From contig CAMAXB010000117.1 in NCBI GenBank assembly GCA_945862035.1, positions 1-8,845 on the forward strand: a stretch of DNA of 8,845 nucleotides, in the 5' to 3' direction. The notes under the pieces are model-generated. The model made no database searches. It was not told the DNA's origin and saw only the letters and a list, made by a program, of their open reading frames with translations. Made by a program: the position numbers and the translations under genes. Below are positions 5,748 to 8,845 of this stretch, one piece after another. Source of the DNA: Opitutus sp. GAS368. GTDB lineage: Bacteria; Verrucomicrobiota; Verrucomicrobiia; Opitutales; Opitutaceae. The stretch's first letter is position 1, and the number at the start of each line of letters is the position of its first letter.

Positions 5748-6692
5748 ATGCCCTGGACCCGCCGCCACCTGATCACGCTCGAGGAGCTCTCCGTTGAGGA
5801 GATCGACCAGATCCACGCCACCGCCACGGCGTTCAAGAAGATCCTCGGCCGCACCGTGAAGAAGGTCCCCGCCCTGCGCGGCAAGACCATCGTCAATCTC
5901 TTCCTCGAACCGAGCACGCGCACCCGCATGGCCTTCGACATGGCCGCCAAGCGGCTCAGCGCGGATGTCATCTCCCTCGATGGCTCCAGCTCCTCGACGA
6001 CCAAAGGCGAGACGCTGCGCGACACCGCCCAGAATATCGAGGCGCTGCAGGCCGACATGATCGTCATCCGCCACGCAGCCGCCGGTTCGCCACTTTATCT
6101 TTCAAAGATCCTCGGTATTCCGGTGATCAATGCGGGCGACGGCGCTCACGAGCACCCCACCCAAGGGCTCCTCGACACGTTCACCATGCGCGAGCGGCTC
6201 GGCTCGCTCAAGGGCCGCAAGGTCGTCATCCTTGGCGACATCCTTTTCAGCCGCGTGGCCCGCTCCAACATCCACGCGTTGAACAAGCTGGGCGCCAATG
6301 TCACCATCGTCGGCCCGTCCACGCTGGTGCCCGCATGGTTCACTACGCTCGGCGTCTCCGTTTCGCACGATTTGCGCAGCGCCCTCGAGGACGCCGAAGT
6401 CGTCATGCTCCTGCGCATCCAGCATGAGCGCCAGACGGCCGGTATGTTCCCGTCCCTCGGCGAGTACACGAGCCTGTTCGGCCTCAACAAGACGCGCGCC
6501 TCCTGGCTCCATCCGAAGGCGATTATCATGCACCCCGGTCCAATCAACCGCGGCGTCGAGATCGATAGCGAACTCGCCGACGGCGAACACAGCGTCATCC
6601 TCGAGCAGGTGACCAACGGCATCGCCGTCCGCATGGCCGTGCTCTACCTCTGCTCCGGCGGCCAGCCGGAGGCGGTCGTCACGAGCGACTAG
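5748..6692 (+). CDS. pyrB: Aspartate carbamoyltransferase catalytic subunit
   Basis: This is a 314-residue cytoplasmic enzyme that condenses carbamoyl phosphate and aspartate to N-carbamoyl-L-aspartate, the first committed step of pyrimidine synthesis. The carbamoyl phosphate loop EPSTRTR is at residues 54-60. Other active-site groups are Lys86 in STTKGE, Arg108, His136 and Gln139 in HPTQGLLD, Arg169 in GDILFSRVARS, RxQ at 223-225 in LLRIQHER, and HPGPINRGVEI (262-272). The length is normal and no key residue is missing. No pyrI-like regulatory subunit gene is seen in the window, so allosteric control by one is not indicated here. It follows pyrR by 25 nt. The partner gene pyrC is separated from it by a repeat-bounded cassette, which is unusual for a pyrRBC cluster. 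Confidence 0.97.
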   Translation: MPWTRRHLITLEELSVEEIDQIHATATAFKKILGRTVKKVPALRGKTIVNLFLEPSTRTRMAFDMAAKRLSADVISLDGSSSSTTKGETLRDTAQNIEALQADMIVIRHAAAGSPLYLSKILGIPVINAGDGAHEHPTQGLLDTFTMRERLGSLKGRKVVILGDILFSRVARSNIHALNKLGANVTIVGPSTLVPAWFTTLGVSVSHDLRSALEDAEVVMLLRIQHERQTAGMFPSLGEYTSLFGLNKTRASWLHPKAIIMHPGPINRGVEIDSELADGEHSVILEQVTNGIAVRMAVLYLCSGGQPEAVVTSD

Positions 6693-6700
6693 GCAGGATT

Positions 6701-6719
6701 GCCACGAAAAACACGAGAA
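6701..6719 (+). repeat. Left 19-bp inverted repeat of the GxxExxY cassette
   Basis: GCCACGAAAAACACGAGAA begins 8 nt after the pyrB stop and matches the reverse complement of 7038-7056 at 18 of 19 positions. The GCCACGAAAAACACGAAAA type of sequence is a recognisable dispersed repeat in Verrucomicrobiota and Planctomycetota genomes, often beside GxxExxY genes (recollection, not searched). Confidence 0.85.
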
Positions 6720-6738
6720 TGCACAAAAATCGATCCCG

Positions 6739-7027
6739 ATGCGATTCGAGCACATCAACCCGCTCTGCGACCCTGGGCGTGAAGCAGCAGCATCCGCTGG
6801 CTGGCGATAACGAGGATGGCACTCTGCTGGGTGAATTTTTTGCCGGCGTGCTCGCGGAGCATTGCCTCGTTGTTGAACTCAAGGCGACGCGCGCCTTCGT
6901 AGATGAGCACATCGCTCAGCTCCTCGGCTACCTGAGATTCAGTCGGGTCGAGACCGGACTCCTGATCAATTTCGGAGCCCCTGTGCTCCACGTCAAAAAT
7001 TACCTGATGACCGATTCAGCCGCCTGA
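6739..7027 (+). pseudogene. GxxExxY family (PD-(D/E)XK-like) gene remnant, internally deleted
   Basis: The 3' part, in the frame ending at TGA 7025-7027, encodes GVKQQHPL (from 6776), GEFFAGVLAEHCLVVELKA and IAQLLGYLRFSRVETGLLINFGAP. This matches the second half of GxxExxY proteins, small nuclease-fold proteins of unclear function. In a different frame, ATG 6739 gives MRFEHINPL, which resembles the family's N-terminus. The ~45 residues expected between, including the GxxExxY motif, are missing, and the join is out of frame. The usual Asp in FAD(L/I)L is Gly (FAGVL), although ELK is kept. The gene therefore looks dead: an internal deletion with frameshift plus loss of a probable active-site residue. 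A protein started from ATG 6719 would be a 102-residue fragment. The short N-terminal match is the weaker part of the evidence. Confidence 0.72.
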
Positions 7028-7037
7028 TTTGGGTGAC

Positions 7038-7056
7038 TTTTCGTGTTTTTCGTGGC
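7038..7056 (-). repeat. Right 19-bp inverted repeat of the GxxExxY cassette
   Basis: TTTTCGTGTTTTTCGTGGC is the inverted copy of the repeat at 6701-6719 with one mismatch. It ends 11 nt before the pyrC ATG, so it forms part of the pyrC upstream region and may affect its translation or expression. Confidence 0.85.
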
Positions 7057-7067
7057 CATTCCCTCCG

Positions 7068-8366
7068 ATGCCTAGCTCCCTCTGGATTCAAAAAGCCCGC
7101 GTGATTGATCCCGCCGCCAAGCGCGACGCGGTGGGCGACGTGTTCATCAAGGATGGCGTCTTTGTCGCCTCCCTCTCCGCGGCGGACAAAAAACGGGCGA
7201 AGAAAATAGATGGCCGCGGCCTCGTGGCCTGCCCGGGTCTGGTCGATATCCACGTCCATTTCCGAGAGCCCGGCCAGACGCACAAGGAAACCATCGAGTC
7301 CGGCTCCCGCGCCGGTGCCGCCGGCGGGTTCACCACGGTGGTCTGCATGCCCAACACCGCCCCCGTCGCGGATACGGCCGGCACCATCCAGCTGATCAAG
7401 GATTCCATCGCCCGCACGGCGTGTATCAAGGTTCTCCCCACCGGCTGCATCACCGTCGGCATGAAGGGCGAGGCCCTCGCCCCCATCGGTTCGCTCAAGC
7501 GCGCCGGAGTCGTCGCCATCACGGACGACGGCGACTGCGTCCAGAGCAACGAATTGATGCGGCGCGCCCTCGAGTACGCCCGGATGTTCGATCTCCCGGT
7601 CATGGACCACTGTCAGGACCATTCCATGACTCAGGGAGCAGTCATGAACGAGGGCGCCATGTCCACCCGTCTCGGCCTGCGCGGCTGGCCGCACGCCGCC
7701 GAGGACCTGATCGTGTCGCGCAACGTCATTCTCTCCACCTACACCGGCGCTCACGTCCATCTGCAGCACATCTCCTCGCGCAATTCGATTGAGATCATCC
7801 GCCGCGCCAAGAGCCGCGGCATCCGCGTGACCGCCGAGGCGACGCCGCACCACATCGCCCTGACCGAGGGGTCGCTCGCGACCTACGACACCAATTTCAA
7901 GATGAACCCGCCCCTCCGCACGGAGGAGGACCGGATGGCGATCATTGATGGCCTGCGCGACGGGACCCTTGACATCCTTGCGACGGACCATGCTCCCCAC
8001 ACGGATTACGAGAAGGACAAGGAATTCGACTTTGCGCCCAATGGCATCCTCGGCTTGGAGACCGCCTTGCCGGTGTGTCTGGATATTCTCGTCCGCCGCA
8101 GTCGCTTTAAACTTGCCACGGTCATCGACCTGATGACCCGCAAACCCGCCAACCTGATGAAGCTCAACGCGGGCACATTGGCCGCCGGGGCCCCCGCCGA
8201 TCTTTGCCTCTTCGATCCCGCTGAAATCTGGACCTACGATGCCAAGGCAGGCTTCAGCAAGTCGAGCAACAGCCCGTGGCATGGGCAGAAGTTGACCGGA
8301 CGCGTCAAAACCACAGTCGTGGACGGACGCGTCGTTTTTGATCGGGGCCGAATCGTCGGACGCTGA
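7068..8366 (+). CDS. pyrC: Dihydroorotase, type I
   Basis: This is a 432-residue cytoplasmic metal-dependent amidohydrolase that cyclises N-carbamoyl-aspartate to dihydroorotate, the step after PyrB. The metal and catalytic residues of the family are all present: His62 and His64 in DIHVHFREPG, Asp153 in ITDDGD, His181 in MDHCQDH, His234 in HLQHISS and Asp307 in ATDHAPH. MNPPLRTEEDR and NGILGLETALPV are also typical. It should be active rather than a dead PyrC' partner. ATG 7068 is preferred because it gives MPSSLWIQKARVIDP, the normal N-terminus. A TTG at 7029 in the same frame would add 13 residues, but most of these come from the cassette's right repeat arm. The stop is 10 nt before the next gene's GTG. 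Confidence 0.96.
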   Translation: MPSSLWIQKARVIDPAAKRDAVGDVFIKDGVFVASLSAADKKRAKKIDGRGLVACPGLVDIHVHFREPGQTHKETIESGSRAGAAGGFTTVVCMPNTAPVADTAGTIQLIKDSIARTACIKVLPTGCITVGMKGEALAPIGSLKRAGVVAITDDGDCVQSNELMRRALEYARMFDLPVMDHCQDHSMTQGAVMNEGAMSTRLGLRGWPHAAEDLIVSRNVILSTYTGAHVHLQHISSRNSIEIIRRAKSRGIRVTAEATPHHIALTEGSLATYDTNFKMNPPLRTEEDRMAIIDGLRDGTLDILATDHAPHTDYEKDKEFDFAPNGILGLETALPVCLDILVRRSRFKLATVIDLMTRKPANLMKLNAGTLAAGAPADLCLFDPAEIWTYDAKAGFSKSSNSPWHGQKLTGRVKTTVVDGRVVFDRGRIVGR

Positions 8367-8376
8367 ACGGCCGCCT

Positions 8377-8845
8377 GTGCCTGACGCCGCCCCAGATTCA
8401 ATCACTCCGGCCTTCCTGCTGGCGGCGACGGTGGAGATTGGGCTCCTCATCGCGGGCATCGTCGTGCTCTGGCGCGTACGCTTCAGCCCGGCGGCGCGGG
8501 CCACGCTCAAGACGAGTGCCTGTCCGCTAGGCACTTGGCGCCTGCTTCCGTCCGATTTCCTCGCCTCGGCGCTTCTGGTGATGTTTGGCGGCTTGGGGCT
8601 GCAACTGGCCGTCGGTTTCCTGGGCCGCGGCCTGCCAACCCTCACCGCCGATCCCGAACTGTGGCTCATCCTGCAGGGCATCGCTTTCCAGCTGGGCATG
8701 CTCGCCGGTGCCGCCGGCGCCTTCTCCTACACGCGCAGCCGCGGCACTGTGCTTCCGGGCGGCGATCCGGATCTCACGCCCCTGCCCAAGGCCGGGTTTG
8801 TCGCCTTTCTGGCCGTGCTTCCCATCGTGACCGCCGTCTCCCTCG
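8377..8845 (+). CDS. Multi-spanning membrane protein, N-terminal part (possible CPBP intramembrane protease)
   Basis: The frame is open from GTG 8377 to the window end (156 codons), 10 nt after the pyrC stop. It has four hydrophobic segments, at about residues 12-32, 61-83, 96-118 and 139-156, with a short polar linker carrying Pro-Gly-Gly-Asp (127-130) and Pro-Leu-Pro (135-137) between the third and fourth. This pattern resembles the N-terminal part of CPBP (Rce1-like) membrane proteases, but their catalytic EExxxR and HxxxN motifs would lie downstream, so the family cannot be confirmed here. GTG 8377 is the start nearest to pyrC that precedes the first membrane span. The close spacing suggests co-transcription with pyrC. 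An integral membrane protein is well supported; the enzyme activity is a guess. Confidence 0.6.
   Translation, partial: MPDAAPDSITPAFLLAATVEIGLLIAGIVVLWRVRFSPAARATLKTSACPLGTWRLLPSDFLASALLVMFGGLGLQLAVGFLGRGLPTLTADPELWLILQGIAFQLGMLAGAAGAFSYTRSRGTVLPGGDPDLTPLPKAGFVAFLAVLPIVTAVSL

Larger units (their letters stand above)
6701..7056 (+). mobile_element. Candidate inverted-repeat-bounded cassette carrying a GxxExxY remnant
   Basis: This 356-bp unit lies between pyrB and pyrC. It is bounded by 19-bp inverted repeats (18/19 identity) and contains one decayed GxxExxY-family reading frame. By eye it is less GC-rich than the genes on both sides, especially in the arms and the 3' half, which supports an outside origin. 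No transposase and no clear target-site duplication are visible, so if it moved it did so with functions supplied elsewhere, or by recombination between dispersed repeats. Calling it mobile is inference from the inverted ends and its position inside a metabolic cluster. Confidence 0.45.

Noticed and set aside
6692..7066. Target-site duplication around the GxxExxY cassette
   Set aside because: Bases outside the two repeats (AGGATT on the left, CATTCC on the right) do not form a direct repeat.
6993..8699. Very long open frame on the minus strand opposite pyrC
   Set aside because: It is antisense to a complete, motif-perfect dihydroorotase, has low-complexity composition with no recognisable family, and is explained by high GC at third codon positions.
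8585..8830. Small + strand frame inside the membrane protein gene
   Set aside because: It is out of frame with the GTG 8377 reading frame, which shows regular membrane spans; the small frame is a shadow.

Overview
The window looks like a chromosomal, GC-rich segment from a Verrucomicrobiota bacterium, most likely Opitutaceae-like (an inference from protein style, gene order and types of dispersed repeat, not from a search). All recognised genes are on the + strand. Most are housekeeping; the unusual material is in a nuclease-helicase gene and in several repeat elements in and around it and in the pyrimidine cluster.

Region 1 (1-2291) is a tight run of four genes: the 3' end of a PgpH/YqfF-type HD-domain cyclic-di-AMP phosphodiesterase, ybeY (rRNA maturation endonuclease), a DUF502 membrane protein and a short, cysteine-free RecO-like protein. 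Gaps are 9, 40 and 5 nt, which suggests one operon. A perfect 8-bp hairpin lies in the 40-nt gap.

Region 2 (2292-5012) begins with a ~125-bp imperfect inverted repeat of dispersed type. An 848-codon gene follows, encoding an N-terminal PD-(D/E)XK nuclease-like domain fused to an XPD/DinG-type superfamily 2 helicase with four candidate iron-sulfur cysteines. The gene carries two pieces of repeat-like DNA read in frame: a 37-nt near-perfect palindrome between the Walker A motif and the cysteine cluster, and an array of sixteen phased 7-bp units after motif III.

Region 3 (5013-8366) is a pyrimidine biosynthesis cluster: a 161-nt leader, pyrR (GTG start), pyrB and pyrC. PyrB (carbamoyl-aspartate formation) and PyrC (ring closure to dihydroorotate) catalyse consecutive steps, and PyrR is the usual UMP-sensing regulator. 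Between pyrB and pyrC sits a ~356-bp cassette bounded by 19-bp inverted repeats (18/19 identity). It holds a decayed GxxExxY-family gene that has lost its middle, including the motif that names the family.

Region 4 (8377-8845) is the start of a multi-spanning membrane protein cut by the window end, possibly a CPBP-type intramembrane protease.

No tRNA, rRNA, CRISPR array, classical insertion sequence or convincing intrinsic terminator was seen. I do not see a complete new multi-gene system. The best leads are the fused nuclease-helicase with repeat-derived insertions and the inverted-repeat-bounded GxxExxY cassette.
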